In this document: in pieces, positions 23,700 through 36,162 of the stretch | Position numbering within the stretch: the first letter of the stretch is position 1 | How the letters are laid out: the number at the start of each line of letters is the position of its first letter | NCBI GenBank assembly: GCA_963920765.1 | Contig: OY987245.1 | Location: forward strand, 5,968,727-6,032,726 | Source of the DNA: Ulota crispa | Lineage: Eukaryota > Streptophyta > Bryopsida > Orthotrichales > Orthotrichaceae | Reading direction: 5' to 3' | DNA length: 64,000 nt | Made by a program: the position numbers and the translations under genes | Notes under the pieces: model-generated | Databases searched by the model: none | Seen by the model: the letters and a program-made list of their open reading frames with translations, nothing else | What the model was told of the DNA's origin: nothing

Positions 23700-25610
23700 T
23701 TTTGGTTATATTGTTAAAAAAACGCTGAGGACGTGGTGGCCAGGGTTTTTTAGGCGATAAACAGTCAGATTCGATACAGTAAGATTCGAAATACACGAAT
23801 GCAATGCGGTCCCTCGAGATTTCCACCTCACTTCAGAGGACACGTCTGTGCATTTACTGTGCAGGTACAGTGCAAAAAAAAAACCCTGGTGGTGGCTCGG
23901 CACTCCAGCGACGTCACGTCGAGCTAGAAAATGCTTCTTATTAATGGCTCAGAATCCAGTGCGTAGGGCAGACCCAGCCAAGTCTTCGTCGTGGAAAGGA
24001 CACTCACAAACCGACGACGACGACGACAACATGGGGAGGCTCCTCAAATGGCCCCGAGCTTCCAAGGGCGGTGCCGAAACTCAACCACTCCAAGTATTCA
24101 ACTGTCAGCAACACTCAACTTGTTCGGGGCTCAAAGTTCATCAGACGTCTTCTACCACGATCACCTAATCTCAACGCAATTCAAATACAATCAACAAGTG
24201 ACTTAGCTATTCCAATGAAACCATAAGTCACAGGATGCTCGAAGCATCAAAACGAGAAATCGCATGTCTTTGTCATTAGACCAATTCACTCTCTGTGACA
24301 GAACTGAAACGAGTGGTTACAATGGAACTCTGCACCCTAAACCCATGCAAGGATTCGGCGTGTCAAACCATGAGGCTTGCACCAAGAGGTTATTTGTGCA
24401 AAATCGCAGTGATGTGACGGACTTAAGTCAATCTAACTTCTGACAACACCTAGCTTGTGGAGAGTGGAGATGGTAGTTTGAAGCGGTAACCTACGTCCGG
24501 GCGCAGCGACACTCAAAGCCTGATCACAAAAGAACTCGTAAGAGAGATTGAAAGGAGGGGATGAGAGCCGGGTATATACGCGTTCGGTGAGCAACAAGCA
24601 AAAGAAACAAAATAGTACGGTTAGTATGCAACCGTTGCTTTCCAGACGTCTCAAGATCTGCCACTACATTCGAACCCTAGATTCCAGTACTCCACCATTG
24701 TCAACAGCTGAATCAACGACACGTTCAACATCTCCGGAGCGTCGATAAGTGCAAATCATCCGCTGTCCTCGATCAATCCAATTCTCAAGATCTCGATATG
24801 CGAGTGTGCTGCAAGCTTGGTTCGGAACGGTCCGAAGGTTCAGATTACAGTTAAACCTCCGTTGACTTCGATGCTCCACTAATATATGTTCACAGTTGGT
24901 GTTACGAGGAGTATTAGCAATATGAATGCAGTGTAAAGGTGTGTTCAAATGCATCTAATTTTCCTTCGGTACTACCACTCTTAACACCAAGTGTGAACAT
25001 ACCCTAAAGGTACAGCATGACGCATTCGGTCTCTCTCACTCAAAGCGTTAACGGTATCGGTATCAGGAATCATACGTCGTTCTAGCTAGACAGTATATAT
25101 GTCAAGGAGATCTACGAACATGGCCTTTCTAGCTTCGGCAACTCTACCGAACTGCGTGCTTGCGGTAAATTAAACTTATAACCAGTACTATTAATCCAGA
25201 CTTTCCACCATCGATCATTGTTACCAAAGGATCTGAAATGCGAAGTTAGAGATCGTCTGAATCGTTTCTGGTTTGTATCACGCCCACTTTTCAATTGTTC
25301 CGGGCCTCTGAATCCTATCTGTCGTAACCTCATAACCTGGATTGATTTCATAGAATCTAAGCGCAGATAAGATGGCTTAGTTAATCAGAAAATTACGTCA
25401 AAAGCGTACAGCTTAACGGTTTTTAAGTGTAGTCTAAAGGTACCCGAATTCTCTATCTTTGTGCTGCAGCAGTCAGACGTTTGAATTGACAAGGAGCAGA
25501 ATTTGGTCACGTAAAGGTAGACCTGCTCAATAGTACCTGCCGAATGAGACAGTCATACCGTGCATTCAAGCCGAGTCCAAGATTGTAATTTGAAGTTTTT
25601 TTCGCTTGCA
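23700..25610. other. Low-repeat, base-balanced spacer upstream of the LBD gene
   Basis: About 1.9 kb that resembles the LBD intron in composition and lacks the AT-rich element signatures. No gene is recognised; a short run of CGA/GAC repeats near 24,013-24,028 is the only simple repeat. It could hold distal regulatory sequence. Confidence 0.4.
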
Positions 25611-25920
25611 AGCAAATAGGAAAAGGGAAATTACAAATAGGGGCACAGCTTCAAGACCCGTATACTAAAATTTTCTTATTTAGGCTCGGTTTGGAGAGGC
25701 CTTGAAGTTTTTTGTAAATTTGTTAACATTATATTAAATGTATTAAATGTCCCAATGTTCAAACAAAAAAATTACTAGTATTTTTTATTTTTTTATTTTT
25801 GAAATTGTGTCCTATTTGTAATTGTTTTGAAACTATGTTCCTATGTGTAAAATTTTTCATTTTTGTGCCCCTATTTGTCAATAGAAAATTCATGAGCTTT
25901 ACATATACATATACTTGTAG

Positions 25921-26800
25921 GGAATTATTAAAGCCACACCCAAAATTGCTAATGCCACACCCCAAGGTGTGCTTTGAGCATGAAATGTGAGAATTCAATG
26001 CTTTTTTAATATTTGGATCAAATGATTTGGTTCTTCCTCTATCATTCCAAGGCTATATTCAAAAAAATTGGAAGACTAGTGCTTGAGTTTGAAAAATATA
26101 GGACTTTTGAATTACTTATGGCAAACATACATCAAAAAACAACAATGGTGCAATAAATGAGTTCAACAAAAGGTTGTTTATGTTCTTCTTTCTTTCCATT
26201 AGGAAAATTTGAACCCTCCACAAGGCCCTTAAGAATTGACACTCTTAACATTTATTGAGCCTAGGGTGGGTACATTAGAAGCATGTGAGAACTTGTATCA
26301 AGTGTCTCTACCTCGTATGGCTTTCCTATTGTACATCACAAAAACTATGAACAGAAAATGGCAATCTAGTACTATGTCACAATTTTTTAATTATTCTCCT
26401 ACTATTGAACACCATCATAAATGTTACCTTCACAAGTACTAAGTTGAATATTTTATATAGAAAAGAAAGACCATGGTAATATGTACATGTAATCGTGACA
26501 CCATGAAAATTGGACATGCAAATGTGAGCCATCATGATTGTACTCAAAGGCATAGTAGGGTGTAAGGAGTTTTTTTTGTCCCAAAGTACAAATTAAAACA
26601 ATTAAGGAGACCCCTTGAAAGGGGTTTTTAGGGACCTTTTGGAGGGCTCAAAATTTTGCTAACAAAGGTTGTAATGCGGCAATTGAATGAATGACGAACC
26701 ACTTGAATAAAAAAAATAGCATTGAATTCACAAATTATATAATCACAAAGTCACAAGGATATGACGTTAGCAGTTTTGGGTATGACTTTAGCAGTTTTTG
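25921..26800. mobile_element. Long MITE-like element with ~35 bp inverted ends
   Basis: The left end contains AAAGCCACACCCAAAATTGC and the right end TAGCAGTTTTGGGTATGACT, which are complementary with several changes. The interior is AT-rich and non-coding. It is possibly a short DNA transposon relic. Confidence 0.45.
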
Positions 26801-26937
26801 ATATATATATACATATATATGTTTTTATTTTTATTTTTATTTTTTTCTTATAAGATTTTGACGTTTGAACTATGAAATTTTGAAATCAAAAAACCATAAG
26901 AAGGTTGAAATTTTCATATGTAAAAGAATAATTTTTG

Positions 26938-26980
26938 AAATGGCTATGATTTATTGAAATGGCTATGATTTATTGAAATG
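26938..26980. repeat. Two-copy 20 bp tandem repeat
   Basis: The unit AATGGCTATGATTTATTGA is present twice in direct orientation, with a partial third start (AAATGGC). Confidence 0.8.
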
Positions 26981-27035
26981 GCATAAGGGACGTAGATTCC
27001 CAAAAGAGAGCAAAAAAACAAAAAAAAGGCTAAAT

Positions 27036-27689
27036 GTTACCTCTAAGCTCTAAATGCCCAAGGCACTTTTTGAGGTTTTTGGAATTTGTTCTAACTTGAA
27101 CAAAAACCAAAATTTTGATAAGTTGTATTAGTTTTTTTTTAATTTGAACAATACAAAATCAAACTATTTATGTTAGAGATCACATAGGAAAAGAAAACAC
27201 AACAATATCATTCATGGATTGAAAGATTATAATGTTTGATCAAGAGGGTGTTAAAACTGTGAAAATGACTTGAAGTTTTTCACTCCTCTTTTCACTTGTC
27301 AAAGCTAAAAAATGGTCACATGAAAAATATGGGGTTAAAGGACATAAAATATATACCTCCAATTAATTTACTATTTATCAAAATCTTCTTTACAATTTTT
27401 TTTAAATGAATTTCTAGTGGAAACTTTTCTTCAAGGTTTAAGGTATTTGAGGCTCATTTCCAAAAACTCTCAACACTAAAAAAGTCAAGATTGCTAACAC
27501 ACTTGCACAAAATTTTGAATAGAAAAAATATAATCAATCATTTACAAAATTTGTTTTTGGTGCTAAAACTAAACTTAGGAAAGAATAGTTAAAAAAACAT
27601 ATACTAAAAATAGTAATTTAGTTAGGTTATATAGAAATTCAAAATATTCACAACACCACAATATGGTGCCTTGGGCATTTAGGGGTAAA
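27036..27689. mobile_element. Family B element T5
   Basis: Inner left end CTAAATGCCCAAGGCAC and right end GCCTTGGGCATTTAGGGG pair. The outer TTAA has decayed on both sides (right GTAAAA). It is related to the copies at 36,163, 42,274, 50,591 and 58,713. Confidence 0.6.
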
Positions 27690-27945
27690 ATGTGTTACAT
27701 TCAAATGATGTATGTTATACACCGATTTGTTAGGGAAAATGTCAATTTCATTAAAACAATTGTTGTTGTAACTTTGGTGCAGTTCAAGGTATACGGCTAT
27801 TACGGCCTAACCCCATAAGCCTCAATCTATTCCGATCCTATATTGTGGACTAATTCTAGACCATTGCAAAATATATATCACTACTTTTGGTGCATGAACA
27901 TCACTCACTTCAAATACTTAAACAATACTAAGGGTTGCAAAAAAT

Positions 27946-28130
27946 AGGGGGTTTCAAATATCTCAAAAAATCGGTGAACGTATGGTTGTGGACGTTTGTT
28001 CACTAGTGAATATGTTGTCACAACCTCAAGAGGTTGTCATGGCTCGTTCACATAGTGACTTTGTCTTGTTATTCACCAATTTCATTCATGTGAACAAAAT
28101 CGATGGTGAAGGGCATATTTGAAACCCCCT
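27946..28130. mobile_element. Family G foldback element, copy 1 (185 bp)
   Basis: AGGGGGTTTCAAATAT at the left and ATATTTGAAACCCCCT at the right, flanked on both sides by AAT. It contains TTCACTAGTGAA and several GTTCAC/GTGAAC words. The 674 bp element at 30,626 has the same ends and flanks. Confidence 0.7.
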
Positions 28131-28133
28131 AAT

Positions 28134-29432
28134 GCTAGATGTAGGGCACACCACACTATCATAAATTGCATTTAGAAACGTAGAGATAGCATTAAACACA
28201 TCAAAGGTTTCACCTTTTTTTATCTTAAAGAAAAACCAATGTCAAAATTCTCAAAATCCCACCAGAATATCAAATTTAACCAATGAATTTAAGGTATCTA
28301 CAAAGCATTGTCTTCAAATTGTTTTCTTTAAATGATTAAAAAAATAGTTTAGTTAAATATCATGTATGATAAATTTAACTACTTATGAAGTATTTTCACG
28401 TAATTATGAACTTGTTATGTCCTTGAACATCAAAAAAATTTCAATGTTTCACATATATTCTTTTCCCAAAGTTTTGCATGTCCCTTTATATGAACATATC
28501 CTCCCAATATTTTGAGTGAAAACCTAAATAGACATGGTGGGGTCACGTCTCCAAACCCGCCAATGACGGTTTAGTAGCAAAAGTTAGTGAATATAGAGAC
28601 CAATGTTTTGCAAACCACAATTATTTTTGAATTATTACTTATGGACCTCGAATAGTCAATGATTAGTCAAAAACGACATACGTATAACGTTGAACACAAT
28701 TTCTTGTCTCTTTGACCCGCAAAAGCTGGTTTTACTTCTTCGTCCTCTCTATAATATTTCTTACTTCTTCATCCGTTCTGAATCGTCTACTATCATGTTA
28801 AGTGTGGGCCCAGCAAGAGTCAAAACATGTAAATCTGAGTAGGGCCCCTATTTCTCCTCTTTTTTTATTCTTAAGCAATTCTTTATTTGTGCCAAAAAAA
28901 CAAAAAAAAAATTCTTAAAGACAAAAGAATAAATATCTGCCCCAGGACAGGCACTACTCATCACCAGTCTCACCAAACTTCCATATCAGAACATATATAT
29001 TTTGCCATGTAGGTAGCACCATATCATGATCTAGCATATAAGTTATTACCTACCCCTGCCCATTATTTTATCCCCATTCCAAAAACACATATCTTTAACT
29101 TTCTTTCTTCAACCTCTCATGCCCCGGAAAACACAAATTGGTTCTTGAGAAATTCAAAAAGAAAAGGATACTTTTCTGTGGCATAACCCATGCTCTTCAT
29201 TACGTTCGGTGATTTATAATATAATATCAATCTAATTAAATATATTTTATGACATATCTAATCCTTTGTGCTTGTAGGTTAAGATCCCCGTACTTTCTTA
29301 TTAATATTTTTCACGTTGGCTTAACAATCCATTACATTGGTTTATCCTATTTGTGACGACTTCAAATTGTAGCCACCAAAAAAACTGAAGAGTACTATAG
29401 TTTTCTTTAGAAATTCTTTTGTGCTTGTTTCA
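28134..29432. other. AT-rich spacer, no recognisable feature
   Basis: No coding region, RNA gene or terminal inverted repeat could be recognised. Several homopolymer runs are present. Confidence 0.4.
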
Positions 29433-29582
29433 TTAACCCTTAAACGTCCCTAACGCCCACTGTGGTCGTTTGTCCACCATATACCAATTCGGCAAAACGC
29501 GTTGTTCAGCGGTTTGATTGCAAGGATATTTTCAAAATATACAATCTCGTAGCTCAATTCTCGAGGGCTGTTTGGGGGTTAA
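29433..29582. mobile_element. TTAA-bounded element T6 (150 bp)
   Basis: TTAACCCTTAAACGTCCC at the left and GGCTGTTTGGGGGTTAA at the right, with TTAA intact on both sides. The interior is unrelated to the larger families. Confidence 0.5.
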
Positions 29583-30622
29583 AGTATTAGAAGGTTGACA
29601 AGTTTGTCAAACTCAACCTTGTCAATTGGAGATAATGGAGGTTAGAAATTGACTAACATCAAACTTAGTATTTTGGAGATTAGCAAAATACAGGACATTG
29701 TAGCTTTGTACCTGAGTGCATAGTGAGGCATGCACAAAAAATCAGCAAAAATTCAATTAGAAGCAAGTAACTTACATATCAAACAAATCAATACATAAGG
29801 AAAAAGGGGTACATATGTCATTCAGCCAAAAATTGAGAGCGATACACGTGTCACTGTATTGATGGCTCAAAAAATGGGATGAGTGGGACCCACCAATGCC
29901 ATACTTGTATTTGTGTGAAATTAGTTTGACTTACAAACAATAAGGGACATTTGAAATGTGTTTTTTTCTTCTTCTTCTTACCCGAGTGGGGTGGTTGGCC
30001 TCTGGTTGTTTTTTTTTTGGTTTTTTTTCTAATCTCCTGAATTAGGTGGTTAGACTATTTCAGGGGATAGTAGCCTAGCAACAACTTCATACGATCCAAC
30101 TGAGATATAACAATCATTCAAAGTGAGAATTTTGAGTTCACCACTATCTTAAGAAGTTTATTTTAAAAACATCATTTTAAAAACGACATCTTTGAAATTT
30201 TCAGCAACATAACGACTTTATCTAATGCTCATTGATCTAAATTCTAGATATAACTCCTATATCATATTCATCAACTAGAAACAAATATGACACATTTAAC
30301 TACTTATGTGCTATTCATATAAATAAAGACTTTGTGTGTCCCTCAACATTTGAGATTTTCCAAGATTTTGTATGTATTTTCTCAAAAGCTTTCCAAATCT
30401 TATGCATTGAACATATCTTTTTGATGTTTTGGAAATTAAAACGGTTTCTGAAATATAAATTATGATTTGCAAATAACCCATATTTAGTTAAACGTGGCAT
30501 AAACACCACTTTTATGCATAACTGCAGGATGTAAAGGTCTTTCAACCATGGATATTGGATTTTGTCAAAACTTTGAGATACACTGCAAGAAACATTGTGT
30601 CCATATTCCACACTGACCAAAC
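29583..30622. other. AT-rich spacer, no recognisable feature
   Basis: A 109-codon minus-strand frame at 30,315-30,644 runs into the family G end and shows no domain. Nothing else is recognised. Confidence 0.4.
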
Positions 30623-30625
30623 AAT

Positions 30626-31299
30626 AGGGGGCTTCAAACATCAACTTTTTTTAGGTGACTCACGTCTTGATTCACGGCTGTGAATTCACTAGTGAATCGA
30701 GAGGTGACTCACCTCTGAACTTCACTCCTAACGTGATTCACGTTAGGAGTGAACTCGAGAAACTCACCTTCACGGCTTCGCGCAACTTATTCACATGTGT
30801 CCTCAAAACCCAAAATTTCTTTAACAAAAACTTCCACGAACTCACGGGTGTTTGAGACTTTGCGCTTGCAAGGGAACAAAAACAATTCACTAGTGAGCGG
30901 AGATTCTGTGAGGTGAGAAGCTCAAAGGCCAGATCTTATGTTTGAAACATGAAATATGGCCTAAAAGTTTCTCACCTCACAGGATCCCCGCTCATTAGTG
31001 AATTATTTTTGTCCGCTCCTACGCCAAAAGTTTGACACACCAGTGAATTTGCAATTAGGATTTTGTGCGCAAGTTAGGGATTTGAGCGTTTGAGACAGAC
31101 ATGAGGATGGGACACGCAAAAGTGAGTTTATGAAATTCACTCCCCACGTGAATCAAATTAGGAATGAATTCTAGAGGTGAATCACCTCGTTGTTCACTAG
31201 TGAATTTACAGAGGTGAATCACCTCGTTGTTCACTAGTGAATTTACAAGAGTGAATAGAAACGTGAGTCACTTGAAAAAATTTAAGTTTGAAGCCCCCT
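30626..31299. mobile_element. Family G foldback element, copy 2 (674 bp)
   Basis: AGGGGGCTTCAAAC at the left and GTTTGAAGCCCCCT at the right, with AAT on both flanks. The interior is built of nested palindromes: TTCACTAGTGAA occurs repeatedly, GGAGTGAA pairs with TTCACTCC, and GTGAGAAGC at 30,912 pairs with TTCTCACCTCAC near 30,970. Two 37 bp tandem units lie at 31,174-31,247. It is non-coding. Confidence 0.75.
31174..31247. repeat. Two 37 bp tandem units in family G copy 2
   Basis: The unit starting GAGGTGAATCACCTCG and containing TTCACTAGTGAATTTACA is present twice without change. Each unit is itself a double palindrome. Confidence 0.9.
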
Positions 31300-31402
31300 A
31301 ATGATCAAAATGAATCTTTGGGGACGCTTTTCAGTTATTGTGAATGTAATTTTCCTTATAGTGATAGCTGCAAAACAATTTTACTTTATTCCAACTATCG
31401 TA

Positions 31403-31704
31403 CTCTAAATGTTTCATTTAAGCAGCCTTAACAATTAGATTGGCTTACCCTCAAAGTTACCTCAATACTCATTGCATTTGTTATTTGGGGATTCATGCCT
31501 CTTTTTAAACAGTAGAATTTCACATGGTTTACAACTTCGATGCAATTAATTTGTTTTCCTACAACTTTATTGTTGTTGCCAAACCCTTGGAAGTTTCTTT
31601 ATTTTAATAATTGCTGATGAAAATTAATGTTGTATTGTTAAGTATGTATATAGTGTAAAATGCCAAGAAATTAGTGTTGCACAACCTAAATGCAATATTT
31701 AGTG
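31403..31704. mobile_element. Family H MITE, copy H1
   Basis: The right end CCTAAATGCAATATTTAGTG is followed by TA. The left end near 31,401 is decayed (TACTCTAAATG). The interior shares GTTACCTCAATACTCAT and ATTTCACATGGTTTA with H2 at 40,169. Confidence 0.55.
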
Positions 31705-31709
31705 TAGGT

Positions 31710-32145
31710 AACCCGTTGTCATTTCTCTCACCTACTTTTTTGGATTATTTTTGGATGTACACGTTTATCGGGCTATAAAAAATTCTCAACTTTGATAACT
31801 ATACATGTTACCAATAATGTGTCATTTGTAAATTAATAACTCAAGCATTAGGATAAATAAAAGTGCCCAACAAAATATGGTACAAGCTAGCAGGGTTTTT
31901 TTTAAGCTTTTAAAAGTCAGAAATCTATAATTAAAAAAAATCAAGCTGCAAACTTATGCAAAAGAAATCAAGAAAAAATAGAGTCAGGGTGTCAATGTTG
32001 CTCAACCTTCCATATCTACATGCATGTCACCCATTAGAACAAAAAATATGTTGTTGTTTGTAACCAGTCCATTAAAATCTTAGGCAAAAAATAATGTGAT
32101 CTTTGCGCCATATGGAGTCATATTATTATGCAAATCAAGCCGTCC
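31710..32145. other. AT-rich spacer, no recognisable feature
   Basis: Nothing beyond short homopolymer runs is recognised. Confidence 0.4.
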
Positions 32146-32239
32146 TTAACCTCTAAAGGACCACGCAGACGATTTTTGTCCCCGTTGCATACACAAGGGG
32201 CTGTGTATCCACAGTGACCCCCCTGCCTTTAAGGGTTAA
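32146..32239. mobile_element. TTAA-bounded micro-element T7 (94 bp)
   Basis: TTAACCTCTAAAGGACC at the left and CTTTAAGGGTTAA at the right. The interior TGTATCCACAGTGACCC resembles the 54 bp T2 element at 6,244. Confidence 0.55.
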
Positions 32240-32429
32240 GTTTATTTGAAATAATGCCTCTTTTGTTATAATTTTTTGGGTTTTGCAACCCACGTTTTCA
32301 TAAAATTCAACCTTGCAATACTAATTTTCCAATTTAGGAAAATTTGGTCACAATCAACAAGCACAAAGTGTAAATACTTGCAGCCTAATTGTGCATTTAG
32401 AAAAATCTCGTGTGACCATATTTGCTCCA

Positions 32430-33159
32430 TTAACCCCTAAAGGACCACTTGTCCCTATAGGGAACAAATGGGATTTTGGGTATGTACTTATGGCTAAACT
32501 ACTTTGTGTAAATTTTTGAAACTTTTATGGAAGATGGGGAATTCAAAAATCTATGTGGACATCCAATTTTTTCCTCATTTTGATATTTATTGAAGAAGTT
32601 AAAAACGAATTTATGAGAGTTTTTGTTTGGTGGATAGCCCAAAAACTTTTTTAAAAATGGCATTTTCTAAAAATAAAAAAAATGAGGTTAGTTCTTTAAA
32701 CTTATGTATATGTGGGGAAGCCTTGAATCATTCACTTCTAATTGATGAGATGAAAGTTATGAGAAGTTTTAGTTTGCGGGTAGGTGTAGAAAATCTCAAA
32801 ACTATGCCTACACGCAAACCAAAACTTCTCATAACTTTTATCTCATCAATTAGAATTGAATGATTCAAAGCTTCCCACATATACGTAAGTTTAAAGAACA
32901 AACACCAAATTTTTATCTTTAAAAAATGCAGTTTTTAAAAAAGTTTTTGGGCTACCCGCTGAACTAAAATTCTCATAAATTCATTTTTAACTTCTTCAAT
33001 AAATGTCGAAATGAGGAAAAAGTTGAATGCCCACATAGATCTTTGAATTCCCTATCTTCCATAAAAATTTCAAAAATTTACACAAAGTAATTTAACCATA
33101 AATACATGCCCAAAATCCCATTTGTCCCCCGTAAAGACAAGTGGTCCTTTAGAGGTTAA
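32430..33159. mobile_element. Family A hairpin element T8 (730 bp)
   Basis: TTAACCCCTAAAGGACCACT at the left and AGTGGTCCTTTAGAGGTTAA at the right. The whole element is an inverted repeat with arms of about 360 bp meeting near 32,795 (TTTGCGGGTAGGTGT against its complement). Copies at 36,536 and 52,527 have the same design. A transcript would form a long duplex. Confidence 0.85.
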
Positions 33160-33872
33160 AACTTACCATATGGCCTCAGAAGCAGCTGGTACAAAACCCA
33201 AAAAAAAACCCCCTGCAAGCTAGGGTCTCCTAGGAATTCAACCACTTACGCAGCATCTCGATTAAGGGCACAGTCGTACAGTATATCCGGATGTAATCAT
33301 ATACCGTATTCTATTTTGTGTCGTATAATACAATATCCATGCGATTGGATGCATCTTGTGGAGCCACGGTAGCTAAAACGTACTTTACTGTACAGTATTG
33401 CTTTTCATACTGCTTTTTATGAAAGATTAAAGAATAATCTAAATAAGTAATAAGTTTGTGGCATATGCCAGCGATGAACAATGCCACGTGTTGCCAATAT
33501 ATTTTAGGACCACATGGTCAAAATTTAAAATCCAACTTTTTATTTGGCAACTTATATGGATATTTTTTATTTTTTATGTTTTCATTGCAAAACAAGCATC
33601 AAAAGCTACTTCTCATTGCTTTTCAATTGTTTCAATGTCCCTTTAATTGATTGAAGACTTCATGTCCAAGTGCCATTATTTAAATATCATTTTAAATGAA
33701 CAAATTAAAATTGACATTGCTTGGATTGGTTGATGGAATGATTTTTTGATACTAAAATGACATTTGCTTCAATAAATTGATAGATTAATGATAAATAAAT
33801 GTACTTTTAATGGATAAAGACAATAAGAAATAAAAAATGTTTGTAAACACTTTAACTCAATAGATCGATGGG
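33160..33872. other. AT-rich spacer, no recognisable feature
   Basis: No gene or repeat end is recognised. The open frames at 33,456-33,650 have no domain. Confidence 0.4.
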
Positions 33873-34542
33873 TTAACCCTTAAAATTTTCAACCATTTTG
33901 CAGCTCTTTTGGACCTCAATTTTGTGGGTTATGAAAGGGTGAAGCAGAACAATGAGTCATTTTTAGGCCAAAGTAACTGTAAGATCTTGTAGAAAGCCAA
34001 GTCCTTATCATCTTTACAAAGTTTAGTTTCAATCTAAGGGTTAAATTACAAGATTATAACAAAAAAGCAAAGGGTACTACAAGAAAACCAATGTTTTGAA
34101 GTAGTTGAAATTGTGCTTTGATTGGCTCTTTTGGACACATAACATTTTAAAAATTTGGCATCTTACTCTCATTCTTAAGGTAATCAAGTTCCACACGCAT
34201 AGAAACAAGTCTTGTATTTTTAAGGTAAAAAATGAGTGAGAAAATGGTCTTGCAATAGTGACCACTTCACCCTTAAATTTCAAAATTGTGAGTAAAATAG
34301 AAGACTTTCACAAATCTAAGGCTAAAATTTAACACTACAACTCCAAGACCACCATGGTTTGGAATTTTCTGTAAATTCAATAGTGACTCTTCTTCTAAAT
34401 TTGAAAACACCCCTATATAGCTAACTTGTTTCTTTTTCACATGAACCAAAGTTCAAGTGACTCTTCACATTCCTAAGTTCATAAATGACCACGCTAAACA
34501 TCAATCAACCCATTTTGGATTGCTGAAAATTTTAAGGGTTAA
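33873..34542. mobile_element. TTAA-bounded element T9 (670 bp)
   Basis: TTAACCCTTAAAATTTTCA at the left and TGAAAATTTTAAGGGTTAA at the right form a perfect 19 bp inverted pair including the TTAA. The interior is single-copy within this window and non-coding. Confidence 0.75.
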
Positions 34543-35839
34543 TAGATTAATGACCTCATTGCAATATTTTTGCACCAAACGGGTAATTAGAGATAATTAT
34601 AGCAAACCGTGCAAAAATTAGAGGATTGTGTGATTATAGTGACATTTTCAACAACAAAGGGCACCATGCCAATTTCAAAGTTGAGAGAATTGGTTGTTCG
34701 GAATGACAATTCAACAAAAGAAAAATGCAAAATTATAGAATTGCTTGTTTTGAAAGATAATTTATGAAAAGTGCAAAGTAAGGATTTACATATTTGTAGT
34801 GTAGTTGTGAAAAATTGGGGAATCAATTATTGTATGCTAAGATTAAAGAGCATAGGTAATGTTAGTATAATGATAATTAATACATTCAGAAGTTTCTAGA
34901 TTGATGTTGAAACAAGTCTAACATTAAACAGAACCTATAACAATCGAAGTTGCTTCTATTACATAGTCAATACTTTTACTTTAAAGGTTGTTTGACTCTT
35001 CATTGGATTTGGACCTACTATTTCAAATTTCAAGAATTCATTGAGTTCATATTGAAATGAGAGAAGCAATCGTTTGCTAGAGTTGTCTTTAATGTTCGAT
35101 TTTTTTTTTAAAAGGTGCGATAACATGAGGTTATAAAAAAAGTGACGATAATACATGGTTATACTGCCACTAATATTGTGTGATGCAGTTCAACAAATTG
35201 AATTGAGATCTGTTTGAGAAATTAATTTACCGGAATATATGACTCACGGCATTTTTGTTTAGGTAGGACAATTTTTATTTATAAAATTCCATGGAACTTC
35301 TTGCTGAAAATCGCCTCCAGCACCCCGTTTCTACTAGTTTTTGTGTACTTCTTTGAAAGGTGAACACCACCATGGACATTTAAAATTAATCTATAATTTA
35401 TAAGCAAGAAATTTAACAAAATATTTGTTCTTCACGTTTTTTCTTTTATTCTTTTATTAGCTCAAATTAGTTCAACCATATTTTTCGTTACATGATAAAA
35501 GAATTGTTCAGACAAAACTGATAGATGGAGAGAAAATGGCCCTTTTTCTATGTTTTGCAAATCTTTCAAGGATTATGGGTTCGAATTTGAATGCTTTGGT
35601 TGGGTATACATTTGGCTATTTGAGGGAACGGCTTCCAAATTTTATAATATGACATTACAACAAATAAAAGGGGTAAAAGACAAAGTATAACTTACATATC
35701 ATTTTTAGGAAAGATATACTGCAAATTGTAGTAAAATTTTCCATTCATATAGAAATGAATATAAAAGGACACTTTAAATTTCCGTGGTTTCGACTCATTA
35801 GGTTGAATTTTGTTAGACAATCCATGTGAACTTCTTTAG

Positions 35840-35881
<42 letters not shown>

Positions 35882-36162
35882 GCAATCATCTAGAGACAGA
35901 TCATAGTTGTTTGAAATATAAGCATGCATACCTCCCAGGTGATCTATCTATTTATGGGTTTCCACCTAGTTTTGTTCAAATCAAACTCAGTTTGTGTCCA
36001 ACTTTGAAATCATTGTAATGATCACTTAACAAGAATTTTCCAGATTTTAATTCTCCCACTACAGAGTGTTTTACTACCTAATAGTGAAGGCAAGAAGCTG
36101 GTATTCGAAGATTATTTTGTATACCTCATCATAATTTTGTCATATTTCACTTCGTTTATATT
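34543..36162. other. AT-rich spacer with a (TTA)n microsatellite
   Basis: No gene is recognised. It contains the TTA repeat listed separately and short AT-rich open frames without domains. Confidence 0.4.
35841..35881. repeat. (TTA)n microsatellite
   Basis: About 41 bases of uninterrupted TTA/ATT repeat, likely to vary in length between individuals. Confidence 0.95.

Noticed and set aside
31174..31247. Palindromic 37 bp tandem units as operator sites
   Set aside because: They lie inside a family G element made wholly of such palindromes, so a structural or transposon origin is more likely than regulation of a gene.
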